A stretch of 64,000 nt of DNA from Epinephelus fuscoguttatus (GCF_011397635.1 NC_064760.1:26882856-26946855); one strand, 5' to 3'; numbered from the stretch's first letter, positions 45,000-56,075 are shown. A program made the numbers and translations. The notes: a model not told the origin generated them from the sequence alone.

Positions 45000-47907
45000 C
45001 CCCAGCATAACAGGGACAGATAATTAACAGTGGCCTCAATTACAGTGTACTTTCAAAAGTATTCTTAAATGCTGTGAAACGAATATTGATGTTTTGTTGT
45101 GCTTCTTAAGGACTGCAACAGTTAAAGCGGGTCCCTTTTTCTGGCAGTGAGGCCTCTTGCCAACATATAGATGTTTGATACAGTGATGATACAGTGAATA
45201 ACACTCTTTAGGGCTCTATGTATTGATGCGTAACTGTTTTCCACTACACTAAATGTAATTTCTTTGGTCAAATATTCAGCTTGAACCACAGAACAAGTTA
45301 CCCTGTGATTCCTAAGGTTATGGAACTTTCATCAATGTGTGCCATGACTGCCACATTTGAAGAAAATGGAGTATAAAGTTGTAGTCTGTTCGTTTCATAC
45401 ATTATAAACAACTATAGTAACCATCTGAAATGTACATTGAAAGTGTAAGAAATGTAAAATTAAATGTAAATATTAACTTGAGTTATAACATCAATACTGT
45501 ACAAATATATTACAGCTCCTTAAGTAAAAGTATAAGTATTATGAGAAAAATGTACTTTAGTAGGCTATTAAAAGTAAAAAATACTCGGTGCAGTAAAATG
45601 ACAACTGTCAAGTGTTTTATTATATCTGTATCTGTATACATTACATACATTACTATTGTATCTGTATCATGTATCTCTGAGAAGATAACTGAGGAGTGTA
45701 CTACAAAGCGAGAGTAGTAGGTTAGCTCTCTTTTAAGATGGCTAGATCACCATGGTAATTTATGCTGCGAACATAACCTGGTCCGGACCAGATTATGTTC
45801 TGAGTTTCATCTTGAAATCGTCTAAAAAGCGCCTCTCACTGATCATCTCCTTTGAAAATAGCGTCATATGTGTCAGATTCTCAGCTGAGGGAATTAAGCA
45901 ATATTACACTAGAGGGCGTGCTTTACCGCGATGCTTGCCGCATCACTGTCGTGACAATAATGAGGTAAAGCACATCCTCAAGTGTAATATTGCGATTTAT
46001 ACAACAAGTTACTAACAGATTAAAAGATATAAATCAAAATATCTTAATATTTTGGGTAAATTTGCTCTCAAAATACTTAACTTTTTGCTAGTGTTATTTC
46101 CGTTTCCCTGGAAACACAAGGGGTCTGACTAATAACTGGAACACAATCAGTCACGTCAGTGGACTCCAATACGTAATGAAGTCTAGTTTATTACTCCAGC
46201 AAGTAGACCAAGCCTTAGTAACGACGTAGCAACAGAGGATTTCTAGTCCCTGTTGAGTCAGCAGCCAACTTGAACTAACGTTATTGCTTAAGTAGAGATT
46301 GTGAGATTTCCCAAACTGAATAAATACGGCTCATATAAACACTAAACTGCTTTGCAGCTCAAACAGGATGTAACTAAGTTATCTGCTGGAAAAAAAAAAA
46401 AATCACGTTTCCATGGACAGATGTAGTTACTACGTCTGCAAACTTAACATGTATTTTGAAACTCGTAGCTCCGTGTCACAGCTGATGGAGGTCTGCTGAA
46501 TAAAGATTAATGTTATAAATTATACCAGGAAACAGTAGTTAAATTAATCAACCATTGAAAAAAACACATCACGAAGTTGAAGTAACTATATTAGTCATTT
46601 TTCTCAGGTGACTGATTCCATATCCCTCAGATCATACAGTACAACATCTTACAGTATGTAGAAGGGTGAAATACAGTCCTCACAAAAGTAAACACCTTTT
46701 GTAATTCACATCCACAAACAGGAATTGAGTTTTGGAACGGCTTGGAAAAGCTCCTAAAACACACCCTAAACTCAATAGCTACAGGCAGAACAGAGCGCTG
46801 GCAGCAGAAGTTTTTTTTTTTTTTAATCACTGGTGCTTTGTTGGAGTTAGACTGTTGCAGTATACTGTATGTATGTGCAAGGAGGATATTACACTGTACC
46901 TGCACATGTAAAAAGGACATTATTTAATGGTATTCTGCAAACAGTCAAATTAGCAGCAGTTTGATTTACAATAGTACATTGTCTTTAGCATAAGCATTAA
47001 TAATACAAACTGACAAACCACAGAAACAATGAAAACCAGAGCTGATAGCTGAGAACTAGGCTCCAATTTTGATCGATAAATCCTTCTCAGGGATACATTC
47101 AGCCAAACCATAGCCCTTAAACTATAATGAAGTCAAAAGGGGCTATGGTGACACACTCTTGTGCAAGTGTAGCTACTTAATGACTATAGCCTTTTTTTAA
47201 ATCAGGCTGTAGTGTTTATGCTGATTGTTGATTTACAGAAATCATGAAGTGAAATATTTGTTCACATCATGTGTACATCACATAATGTTGCATTTTCTTT
47301 GCAAAAGAGCTCTAAACAGAAAATTTTACAAGATGAAAAGAACATGGCAAAGAAAGAATGTGGAGCAAGATGGGGAAAACACAAGTTATAGTCTTTATTT
47401 TTCAGCTTCATTTATGTAGTGCAGCTGAAACCAGTGCTTTATAATGTAATCAAACTACGTCCTCTATGAAATCACCTTCTCAAGGTAAACAAACATACTT
47501 ACACTTGCACATAGACACAATCAACCACTGGGCTGTAGTGGAAAGTTTTGGTGTTGTTACCTTGAGAGAGGCAGAGGATACACAGCGCACAACAGCAGCC
47601 TGTTTTGAAAAAAAATGGAGAGCCCTGCACTAAACAGTGGTGCATTATACTGCAGGGTTTCTTTTACTCACAAATGAACTTTTTTTTTTTAGTAAATTAT
47701 GAGTATATTTACAGTAAAAATCATAACTAAGACAGTACACTTTTGCTTGAGTTGTACTTGCAAAAAATTTGCCTTTACGTGTACTTTTAATGGTAGCTGT
47801 TAAGTCTCAAAAAACAAAACAAAAAAATACTTTAGTCCAGTTGTAGGCACCACAAAAAGTAATAGCAACACATATCAGAAACTACAGAGTGAAACCCTGA
47901 CATTTGT
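45000..47907. other. Transposon interior without genes
   Basis: Between the convergent 3' ends of the transposase and HECT genes. It holds the 32-bp palindrome at 45769-45800, a second hairpin with 'gtgctttacc'/'ggtaaagcac' arms at about 45900-45990, and otherwise AT-rich sequence. I see no exon. Confidence 0.55.
45769..45800. repeat. 32-bp near-perfect palindrome
   Basis: The 14-bp core 'ctggtccggaccag' extends to 32 bp with one mismatched pair (45777 with 45792). It sits in the transposon interior, about 0.8 kb after the transposase stop. Confidence 0.85.
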
Positions 47908-48215
47908 TTAAATGGTGCTGAATAAAGATCCATTCATTAGTGCTACTAGGAAGCAGTAGTTAAATTCATCGTCATCAGCCAATGTTGTTGCATTCACAAA
48001 AAGGTGAAGCTCATTTGCACATGTGTGTGCAATGGGAAGATGTTTGCTTTCATCATGAATAAATGTTAATTTAGGAGTTGGATGAAAACCAACGGCTGGG
48101 ACTTTGCTGCTCCCTGTAGCAAATGCCAGGATGTGACCGGGGCTCAAAGTCTTCAGGAATGCCTCCTCATCCTTGGTTAGAGTCCTGTCTCCAAATGTGT
48201 CTCTCAGCTCTTTCT
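47908..48215 (-). CDS. HECT domain C-lobe, terminal exon of the transposon UIM-HECT gene
   Basis: Encodes KELRDTFGDRTLTKDEEAFL, then HILAFATGSSKVPAVGF and HLPIAHTCANELHLFVN, to TAA 47908-47910. The Cys of HTCAN is the catalytic thioester Cys of HECT E3 ligases, and FATGSSKVPxxGF is the conserved run before it. The acceptor 'cttttag' leaves two bases to complete a codon, so the previous exon should end in phase 1. Confidence 0.82.
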
Positions 48216-48769
48216 CTAAAAGCAGAGGAAAACCAGTGTTGACTTGGAGACTGGAAAATACTCAAGTTTAAGAAAGACTGAGTCACTGACTAACTGAGTG
48301 ACTAATGGATTAATGTATAGGTATTTTGGTGAAAAAAAGTAACTATATTCTTACAAGCATATCATATAACTGTATTCTTGTTTGTGGTACATAAACATTA
48401 CATACTGTAGGTGCAGCTTCATGAGTTGTAAAGAATAAAATGAATCTGTAAATTTCCTGGATGGCCTTATTGTATAATATACTGAATTACATTACATTTC
48501 ACATTACACTACATTTCTACCTACTTTTTACATAAAAATAAATCAGAGGACAGTGTATTATAATTTCTCACACAAAATGTTGTCCCATCTTGAATATTTG
48601 TTTTGCAGACCAGCAATGCAGCCTGATACAAAAAATGTCATTGTTTTAAATTTATAGAAACTAACATTAGTTAAAGGATAAGTAGTACCTAAAGTTAGCC
48701 AGTATGGCTAGGTAATAGTCAAAGAAAAAGCAAAGGCTTACTTCTTCAGCTCAGAATATTGCACATCAC

Positions 48770-48993
48770 CTTTTTGAGATTCTCCCTTAACTCAGGGTCA
48801 CCTATATCATCAGGTGTCCCATGATCTTGAAGGATGTCCCCAGACACAATGTAGTCCACTACATGCGGGGACAGAAATGCAGGTGGTTCACCCCCTTGCA
48901 CTATTATTGTAGACATCATCTTGCCAATGATTTGATATACTCCATTTTGCAAGTGGAGGATGTTAAATCTTGGTGTGCATCCATTTGGTGTGT
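48770..48993 (-). CDS. HECT N-lobe, second exon
   Basis: Encodes DTPNGCTPRFNILHLQNGVY, then QIIGKMMSTIIVQGGEPPAF and DPELRENLKK. LQNGVYQIIGKMM, with a Gly-Gly turn and PPAFLSP, is typical of the HECT N-lobe. The only donor before an in-frame TGA is GTGATG (phase 0). The better-phased donor at 48742 (GTAAGC) would include the TGA. About 100 residues of the usual N-lobe that should follow are not visible. Confidence 0.75.
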
Positions 48994-49234
48994 CTGAAAG
49001 ATTAAATAAATTAACAGCGCATTCTGTACTGTGTACTCTGACGTTCCAACCCAATATTCATGGCCAGGTAACCACAAAATAAATGATCCCCTTCAACCAC
49101 AATTGACACCATGCAGTTAGAAGTGAAACTCTTAAATATATATCAGAAACCATACAGGTCCAAATCTGAAAGCAGAATTAATTTACCCATAAATGCTGTC
49201 TCTGAGCCTTAGGACTATAAAATCATTTCATTAC

Positions 49235-49527
49235 CTTCAAAAGCTCCACTGTCCTGGAAGATAGCCTTCACCAGTAAGCGGAAAAACTCTCGTCTGGGCC
49301 CCCCAAAGTCAGCAGCATCTTCCTCAGCATCATGTTCGTCGCTTGCAAATGTGACATAGAGCATGTCACAGCTTTCTGCAAACCTGGGTCTCTTAAACTG
49401 ACGTAAGGCTGTGGTCCAAACATTGGCTCGACTGATATAGACTTGTCTTGTTCCCGATGTAATAACTCTCTCACTATGAGCTTGTAGAAGGCCTGCAATT
49501 TCTTCTTTGCTCAGCATTTCAGAAGAC
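49235..49527 (-). CDS. HECT N-lobe, first exon
   Basis: Encodes SSEMLSKEEIAGLLQAHSER, then RANVWTTALRQFKRPRF, VTFASDEHDAEEDAADFGG and PRREFFRLLVKAIF. FxxxxxDxGGPRREFFRLL is the hallmark start of HECT domains. 293 bp, one base in and one base out, in phase with the UIM exon before and the exon at 48993 after. Confidence 0.85.
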
Positions 49528-49689
49528 CTATTTTAAAAAACACAATGACAAAGATAAACAGACCTTTGGATATCAGTGCATTCACTCTACAATCACCATG
49601 CTGATGATAACTGTTCCATTTCGTTTACAGTGTTTACACTGATGTAAAGAAGATATTTACAGTACTTAAAAATTACTTGTAACTCTTAC

Positions 49690-49785
49690 TTTAAAATATG
49701 AACAGCACTAGGTCCATCAGAGTCTTCTAGGAGACTACGCTGAATTGCCTCTTCAAGAGCTTCATCTTCCTCCAGATAAACAGGG
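49690..49785 (-). CDS. Ubiquitin-interacting motif (UIM) exon
   Basis: Encodes PVYLEEDEALEEAIQRSLLE, then DSDGPSAVHILK. EEDEALEEAIQRSL fits the UIM consensus (acidic patch, Leu, Ala-Ile, Ser-Leu) that binds ubiquitin. 96 bp with acceptor 'ttgctcag' and donor GTAAGAG; phases fit both neighbours. It suggests that the HECT protein recognises ubiquitylated targets. Confidence 0.75.
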
Positions 49786-50065
49786 CTGAGCAAATGAAGA
49801 TAGACAGGGACAGCAGAAAATTTAGCAGAAAGCACAAATATATGTTGTCATCCTCAAAGAATTATAGTCAAACTGCTTAATTTTAAAAAAAGATGTAATG
49901 ATGAAAGTGAATTCTAAATTATTAGTATTGATTTGATATCAATTCTGCATTGACAAAATATATTGGCCTAATAATTTTTATGGACACTTTCTATCTGAGG
50001 TTCATAATGTAAACAGACCAACATCTACACTACAGTACTTCTATAAACCCCAAACAATATCTTAC

Positions 50066-50192
50066 ACAAATTCTGCCAAATTATAAGGAAACAACTGTCT
50101 TGGGTCTTCTGCCTGTCCCCTATTTTCACTCTCTTGAGTGCTGCTCTCTGTCTCCTGCTGTCTGGCCTCACTTTCCCTCAGTGGTGAAGACA
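50066..50192 (-). CDS. UIM-HECT gene, linker exon d
   Basis: Encodes VSSPLRESEARQQETESSTQ, then EDPRQLFPYNLAEFV, from 'ttgtacag' to a GTAAGAT donor, phase 1 in and phase 2 out. Its start resembles exon c (51388-51466), and both have the same phases, so only one of the two can be used in a given in-frame mRNA. Confidence 0.6.
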
Positions 50193-50199
50193 CTGTACA

Positions 50200-51387
50200 A
50201 TGCACTGCATGAAGAAAAAAAGGTCAGCGGGAAATATTTTTGTAATAATGTTAATCTTATCTTATCTAAGAGCAACGTAACCCTAGTTTCATCTCCTCAA
50301 TCAAGACATTCAATCTAAATACAATTCACAGGTTGCTTACAGTGATCACAGTTGAGGCTGACAAAACAAAAACAAAAAATGAACTGGTGCCTAAGTTCTG
50401 TCAGGTTGGCGTTTTATGTTAAGCTTTGGTAACACCACACAACTTTCAAAGTCTGAAGATCACTGTATTGTTCACACTACACAACTGTCTGTCTTGTAAT
50501 CGGGAGTGTTGTTGTGGTTTGCACACTACATGACTGATCGGGGGTCACACATCTTTTTCACCACGGCAATGAGTCTGTCTGGTCTCCAAACTACATTTTG
50601 TCAGCATGTTACCGTTGTAGCTGCTGGAGGTGGAGCTAGTCTGAACTAACTTTATATCGACTACTAATACTTTTGGTCTTTTTTGTCTATATTTGGGCTT
50701 TTCTGGCTGCTGATCCACTACTGTTCTGTCTCTCCTTCTTGACTCCTCTCCTCTTCCAGCCCATGTCAGCTCCCATGGTCTGCTCTTATTGGCTGAAAAC
50801 ATGAATGAAAATGTAAAGCTACCTGCTCATATTGTGGTTCAGCAAGGACAAGTTTACAAATACTGAAAAGCTTGTGTATATTATGTGTATTCTGATAGAA
50901 ACTATATTACTGTGCCCCCTCCATATAAATAGATGCATGATAAGGCTGTGTTCAGTGAGCTACTGTGGATGACAGCAGGAGTGTCTGCTCTCATTGGTTG
51001 TAGTTCAGGCCTTGGCTCCCTGAGCTGTCGCTAATACAGCCTGCTACATATCTCGTCAGCGAGGCATCAGCGAGCTCTCGGATCGCATCATTGAATTTAC
51101 ACATAGTGACCATCATTCATAGGAGTGAGTGCCAGTTTGCATCTAATCTGGGGCGATCTCCAAAACCTATCCGCGAGTGGAAAATCAGGGCTACAATCCT
51201 TAAGTGTGAACTTAACTTGTGCAGTAAAATTACAGGCCTTGATCCAGAGATGAAATTGCACTTTCAAGGCAGCCAGAAAAAAAGATAAAGCAATAATGAT
51301 TGAGTTACCATACAGCCCATAAAAAACATAATATAAACAAACAAGTGTTTTAACCAACTTCTCCTTTGACGCAATGGACTTTCTTAC
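50200..51387. other. Intron of the UIM-HECT gene
   Basis: Contains a stretch at about 50400-50850 that looks like an inserted dispersed repeat ('cacactacatgactgatcgg'). An 85-codon minus-strand frame there has no phase-compatible acceptor and was not accepted as an exon. Confidence 0.4.
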
Positions 51388-51466
51388 TGTCTGTCATTTT
51401 CAATCCATTGACTGATGCCTTCCGTCTCCTGATGGTAGAGTTCACTTTCACTTGTGGAAGGTGACA
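51388..51466 (-). CDS. UIM-HECT gene, linker exon c (alternative to exon d)
   Basis: 79 bp from 'gtgcatacag' to GTAAGAA, encoding SPSTSESELYHQETEGISQW, then IENDR. The first part (SPxxxESExxxQETE) is similar to exon d, suggesting exon duplication. Phase 1 in and phase 2 out, the same as exon d. Confidence 0.5.
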
Positions 51467-51653
51467 CTGTATGCACTAAATGACATGTTATGAACAAAAG
51501 AAGGGAAAATATATATCAGTAATAGGAAACAAAGTACTTAGTACTCAATATGTTTAATATATTTATTTAATCACGTTTTTTTTTACCATTATTTGATCCA
51601 CTCAATCACTCAAGTAAGGTTCTAGTGAGTGCTGGGAGTACATTTCTGCTTAC

Positions 51654-52685
51654 TAGGGATGCACCGAATATTCGCTAACTGAATATATTCGGCCAAATAT
51701 TGCAAAAAAAACACACATTTGGTATTCGGTGGAATAAGTGAAAAGCAAGGCCGAATAATAGCGGTGTGTTTTGATAACGCAATCAAACAGCTTGCAGTGA
51801 CGGGCGGAGTAAAATGTCAGCAGTGTGGCGATATTTTATTCCATCCATCACCGCACTCGCATTTGCGACTAAAAATAGTTTTGTGCGAGCAAAATAAATC
51901 ATTCAGCACGCTGTGCGAGTACAGATTTCAACCAGCAGCAGAAACAAAAGGCGAATCCCGCCGGTTGTGGGTTGAACGGGGGTCACAGACACAGACAGGA
52001 ATAGCCTACGTATTCCTGTCAAATACGGTAGCCATAGTGCTTCGCGGTGCAAGATAAGGCTTACCGGCGACGGAGAAGCCCGGCTCCAATAATGTCCTCT
52101 TCTTGGCGTCATGACTGCCCAAAAGTACCTGAACAGCCAAGGCGTGGCGGCACACAGGTATGTGGCGTGTCAGAGGAGAAACAAGCCGTTCACATTTCTC
52201 TCTATGTGGCAGGTAACGGTCCACAAACCTCTCCGCGCTTTAGGGACTGTTCTTTACTTGTCAGGGGAGGAGGGTGGCTGGTTGATTTTTTTATTTTATT
52301 TATTTTATTTTGATCCCCCCTATGTTAATCACTTACTGATGCTGTATTGAAGTATGAATAAGTCAATAAGTAATTTATTCCATTGAAATATCGTTGATGT
52401 ATTATAGAAAAGTGATTTATCTTTTTATGAATGACAAAAGGCACATCTGCCTCATTTTCGCTGTGGTATCGTGATACTACTCAGAACCATGATATTTTCA
52501 TTGGTATTGTACAGTGGGTCCCAATTTTGGTACCGTGACAACACTAATCTGGAGGGGGTTCATCTGCAAAAACTAATGAAAAACTAAACAATGATATTCA
52601 GTATTCAGTACTCGGTATTCGGCCAAGCGTTTAATAATATTTGGCTTTGGCTTCGGCCACAGATTTTCATTTCGGTGCATCCCTA
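51654..52685. mobile_element. Nested hAT element (1.03 kb)
   Basis: Ends 'tagggatgcaccgaa' and 'ttcggtgcatcccta' form a 15-bp inverted repeat, flanked by a perfect 8-bp duplication 'ctgcttac' (51646-51653 and 52686-52693). Inside are broken reading frames with BED-finger-like scraps (such as QQCGDILF) but no transposase core, so it is non-autonomous. It interrupts an intron of the UIM-HECT gene and is younger than the large transposon. Confidence 0.9.
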
Positions 52686-52990
52686 CTGCTTACAATGGCA
52701 GAGACGCCCCCATGGATAGTATTCCAAGACATTAGGGACAATATACACACGCCTTCCCACACGAACAACACCAATGGCTTAGTGTAGGCCTTTAAGAGTG
52801 TCTGATTACCCTTATCTACATTTTGGGATGAGCAGAAATAGAACAGATAAGATTTTTTTATACATATGTGATAAAGTCATTGCAGTGAGAAAATAACTGT
52901 TGACTAAGCCTACAACCTGTTGCAAGACAACAATTTTAAATTCTAATCAACATGCTGCTGAGCAAAAGTTTTTTCATCTATCAGACCCAC

Positions 52991-53051
52991 CTCTCCTTCT
53001 CCAGCAGACTGGACTTTCAAAGTCACTATCGGAGAGTTCCTCAGGTTCCTC
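52991..53051 (-). CDS. UIM-HECT gene, acidic exon b
   Basis: 61 bp from 'tttttctccag' to GTGGGTC, encoding EEPEELSDSDFESPVCWRRR, ending phase 1. Phase matches the exon before (phase 0) and exons c and d after. Confidence 0.6.
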
Positions 53052-53264
53052 CTGGAGAAAAAGTATGTTATGTGTGATATATAATCTATCAAGTCAGTGG
53101 CAATGCAGACGTATTTAGTAGTACTTAAAACTAAGTTTACTTGGAGGAAAAAAGGCTATGTTAATTAATATAAAGAAGTAGAAAAAGCAACAGACGTATA
53201 TTTTGCTTCTAATATTGAATGTTGCCCATAAATGAATCTGTGTACTATAATATAAACTGTTTAC

Positions 53265-53690
53265 CTGTACAGGTTTGTGCATTAATGCCATTATATAGAG
53301 ACAGGTAGTTGAACTAATCGAGCCAACTTCTTTTCCACCCCACAGAAAACTGCTAGAGACATTTGGTTTCATTAGTCTTTTGCATCCCTTGATTGTACTC
53401 AAATACTCAAATGGAAATGACTGGCCCATAGACAATGCAAACGTTCTTCTGAAAATGGCTGTCATTTCTTCTCTAAGTTGTGCTTCAGACCAGTCAGATG
53501 TAAAGGAGATCTTCCCAATAAGGCCATCTTGTGCCAATTTTGCTCTTGAGTCTCCCCTGGGAATGTGGAATGTCGATGCTGAAGACAAAGGCAAGCATAC
53601 AACATCCCTTGTATAGTGTTTGCAGGCCTTGTTTTTTCTCACAAAACGTGAGTGTGTAGCATGTCTTTGAGGAACTGATGGCAGGGGGAC
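53265..53690 (-). CDS. UIM-HECT gene, N-terminal exon a
   Basis: 142 codons, phase 0 on both sides: VPLPSVPQRHATHSRFVRKN, then KISFTSDWSEAQLREEMTAI, FPFEYLSTIKGCKRLMKP and SSFLWGGKEVGSIS. The pattern W(T/S)xxxLxxEMxxIFRxxF...FEYLxxxxGxxRLxxP is one I associate with fish proteins that carry HECT domains and repeat-derived genes, where it precedes the HECT region. A candidate start, MNHL (53860-53849, donor GTATGT), would join in frame. Confidence 0.65.
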
Positions 53691-53848
53691 CTGAAATTAA
53701 TGAAAACACACAAAGAGACACCTGTGCATTAAAAAGAGATCCAGAAGTTTAGTTGACAGTTAATGCAAACCCATTATGGGGTCTCTATTCTATTGATCGA
53801 TTGATGGCGACAGGAAGACTGCGTGAATCCTGACATCATACAACATAC

Positions 53849-53860
53849 CAGGTGGTTCAT
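53849..53860 (-). CDS. Possible start exon of the UIM-HECT gene
   Basis: ATG AAC CAC CTG followed by GTATGT: four codons that join exon a in frame. It lies about 100 bp inside the right terminal repeat. Support is only the donor and the phase. Confidence 0.3.
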
Positions 53861-53962
53861 CAACCTTTTTATCTCTTTAAAATTAGCACTTAAGTCAATT
53901 AGCGACTTGTTAAATCAAAATGTTGGTGTTGTGTGTAATATGCCACCATGATCGGAATTTAT

Positions 53963-54787
53963 TGGGTGGGGGCGGGGGTAGGATAGTGCTGGCCAAAACA
54001 TCTCGATCGCTCCCTTGTGGCTGCCTGTAGTACAGGTCATAAGTCCCACACCCTCCATAGAATGGACACTAACAACTCAAAGTACACGTCAAATAAAATT
54101 TCTCCAAACATGTTTCTTGTTATTTTAGGTAGTTATTATCACGCTAATGTATGTTCAAGTGTTCATTTCCCCCGATAAGTTGGTTTTAATTCGTTATTTG
54201 ATTCTATAAACACAGTGTGACATCTCGAGCTTTTATTTTGGTACTTCCGGTGCCGACAGTGTGAATTTGCATATTAGCTAAATATTTAGTTTCACCCAGA
54301 ACATTTAGATTTAACATTTAGATTTAGATTTAATATTTAGATTTAACATTTAGATTTAGATTTATATTTAATATTTAGATTTAACATTTAGATTTAGATT
54401 TAGATTTAGCATTTAGATTTAACTTTTAGATTTAGATTTATATTTAATATTTAGATTTAACATTTAGATTTAGATTCAATATTTAGATTTAACATTTAGA
54501 TTTAGATTTAGATTTAGCATTTAGATTTAGATTTAATATTTAGATTTAACATTTAGATTTAGATTTAGCATTTAATATTTAGATTTAACATTTAACATTT
54601 AGGTGCCACATTTAGTATTTAGATTTAACTATTTAATATATTTCTGAGTTAACAAATATTGCTGTAAATGTGGTAAAAGGTGACGTTAAATAATTCACAA
54701 CACTTTTTTAAACATTGTTTGAAGCTAAATGTGGCAAAATGTTGATGTTATTTTCAGCGTGAGCCACTTTACAAACGGCACCCCATA
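53963..54787 (-). repeat. Right terminal inverted repeat
   Basis: Reverse complement of the left repeat with few differences; the low-complexity (T)TTAGAT array spans about 54290-54620. Next to its inner end, 53921-53959 has a 39-bp block that on the left side is found only 510 bp further in (43484-43522). Confidence 0.85.
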
Positions 54788-54793
54788 GTGTTA
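54788..54793 (+). repeat. Right target-site duplication (gtgtta)
   Basis: Directly follows the right terminus and is identical to 42155-42160. Confidence 0.85.
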
Positions 54794-55061
54794 TAACTCC
54801 GCATTACCGTGTATTGATGTCCACAGGGGGGAGAGGGAGAGAGAGATACAAAAAATTTCCTGATAATTTTTTGTATAATTGGCGCTTGTGTGGGAACTGA
54901 CAGCCCATGTCCTCAGCTGTGGAGAGTATGTGCTGCAGGGAGTTGGGTGCCTTCTGGGCTCTGGTGGAGAATCTGACCAGACCAGACATAACATGCCTCA
55001 TACTGCCCATCAACCCTCACGCGCCTGCTCCCGTCTCAAACACAGAGGCCTCCCTCTCCGC

Positions 55062-55178
55062 GGAGCCCGCCCGCCCTCACACATGCCCCTGAGGCTCAGG
55101 TCTCCGTCTCCGCGGAGAGCCCCAGACCGGAGAGGGAGACCTGAGCCTCACTGGTATGTGCGAGGGCGGGCGGGCTCC
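55062..55178. repeat. Long GC-rich hairpin
   Basis: Arms starting 'ggagcccgcccgccctcaca' on the left and ending in its near complement, ggcgggcgggctcc, on the right. Within them, 'gaggctcaggtctcc' and 'ggagacctgagcctc' pair perfectly. Arm length is about 45 bp with a loop of about 20 bp. No coding role seen. Confidence 0.75.
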
Positions 55179-55823
55179 ACCAGGAACATAATCCTCCTGT
55201 CCAAAATTAATGCACACGACCACATTTTTGGTCACAGATGAAGCCGTGAAATCGCGCCTCTTCACCTGCACAAAACGCACCCAGACACGAAAACTAACTC
55301 CACTCCTTTTTCTGTCCAGAAAACGGTGGACTCATGTCCTGACAGACTTTAGTTTGTGCAACCTGCACAAACACAATAATTCGGCATAATCACAAATGGT
55401 CAAATGCACTGTTAACAACCGAAAAAATACTAACTCACAAGTTTACTACCGCTCAGACACACTACCACCTACGACTGCACACTGGACATAGGCAGGGTCA
55501 AGGACGCAGAGTCCCTCTCGTGACATAGTATCAGGCGATGTTAAAAAAAAAAGCGTTTTTAGAAGAGGAGCTAAAAAGAGCCACTTTTTTCTCTGAATTT
55601 GTGCCCTTATGTTGTGTTAACCATAATACATTCTGAATTAACTTCTCATATGGTCATTTCAGACAAGGTTATGTACATATTTATATATTTTTAAAACAAT
55701 TTAACCTGCAAGTTGCACTTTAATTAAAAAGGAACATGTGTTTGGAGCACAGCAGATCTCAATGTGATCACTTCACATTTCTTTGGAGCTAAAACAAAAT
55801 GCCATTCGCTGAGATTTGGAACT

Positions 55824-55826
55824 GAC

Positions 55827-55867
<41 letters not shown>

Positions 55868-55868
55868 A
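55824..55868 (+). repeat. (TGAT)n microsatellite
   Basis: Eleven or so TGAT units, perhaps the tail of a degraded retroposon. Confidence 0.85.
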
Positions 55869-56000
55869 TAGTCATTGCTGCCTCTGTTAAGTGTCAGTGA
55901 GTTTTCATCTGTCTCTGTCGATGTGACAGTGGGACATCCAGGTATTTTTGGCAGACTGCCTTTGACACACAATGTATTGGGAAATATTAAATCTTTTTCT

Positions 56001-56075
56001 GGCGCCATGGTGGAGCAGTGGTTAGCATTGTCGCATCATGCCAAAGGGGTTCCTAGTTTGAATATAATACAATAC
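56001..56075 (+). mobile_element. tRNA-derived SINE head
   Basis: 'ggcgccatggtggagcagtg', then 'gttagcattgtcgc' and 'ggttcctagtttgaat' resemble the box A and box B head of a common fish tRNA-SINE. The body is not clear. Not a functional tRNA. Confidence 0.6.

Larger units (their letters stand above)
42161..54787. mobile_element. 12.6 kb DDE DNA transposon carrying a HECT ubiquitin-ligase gene
   Basis: The termini are 'tatggggtgccgtttgtaaa' on the left and its reverse complement on the right, parts of inverted repeats of about 813 and 825 bp. A perfect 6-bp duplication 'gtgtta' flanks the whole unit. Inside are a four-exon transposase gene (+, 42996-44999) and a convergent multi-exon UIM-HECT gene (-, about 53860-47908). 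The integrase-like DDE domain, TIR start and 6-bp duplication together recall the IS3EU-type eukaryotic transposons, but I cannot confirm the superfamily from memory. A hAT element with its own 8-bp duplication is nested at 51654-52685. The close match of the long TIRs suggests a young insertion. Confidence 0.85.

Noticed and set aside
50545-50802. 85-codon minus-strand frame in the HECT gene intron
   Set aside because: No acceptor gives a phase compatible with neighbouring exons, and the sequence looks like a dispersed repeat.
51719-52057. 112-codon frame in the nested hAT element
   Set aside because: Part of a non-autonomous element with broken BED-finger scraps; not a supported gene.
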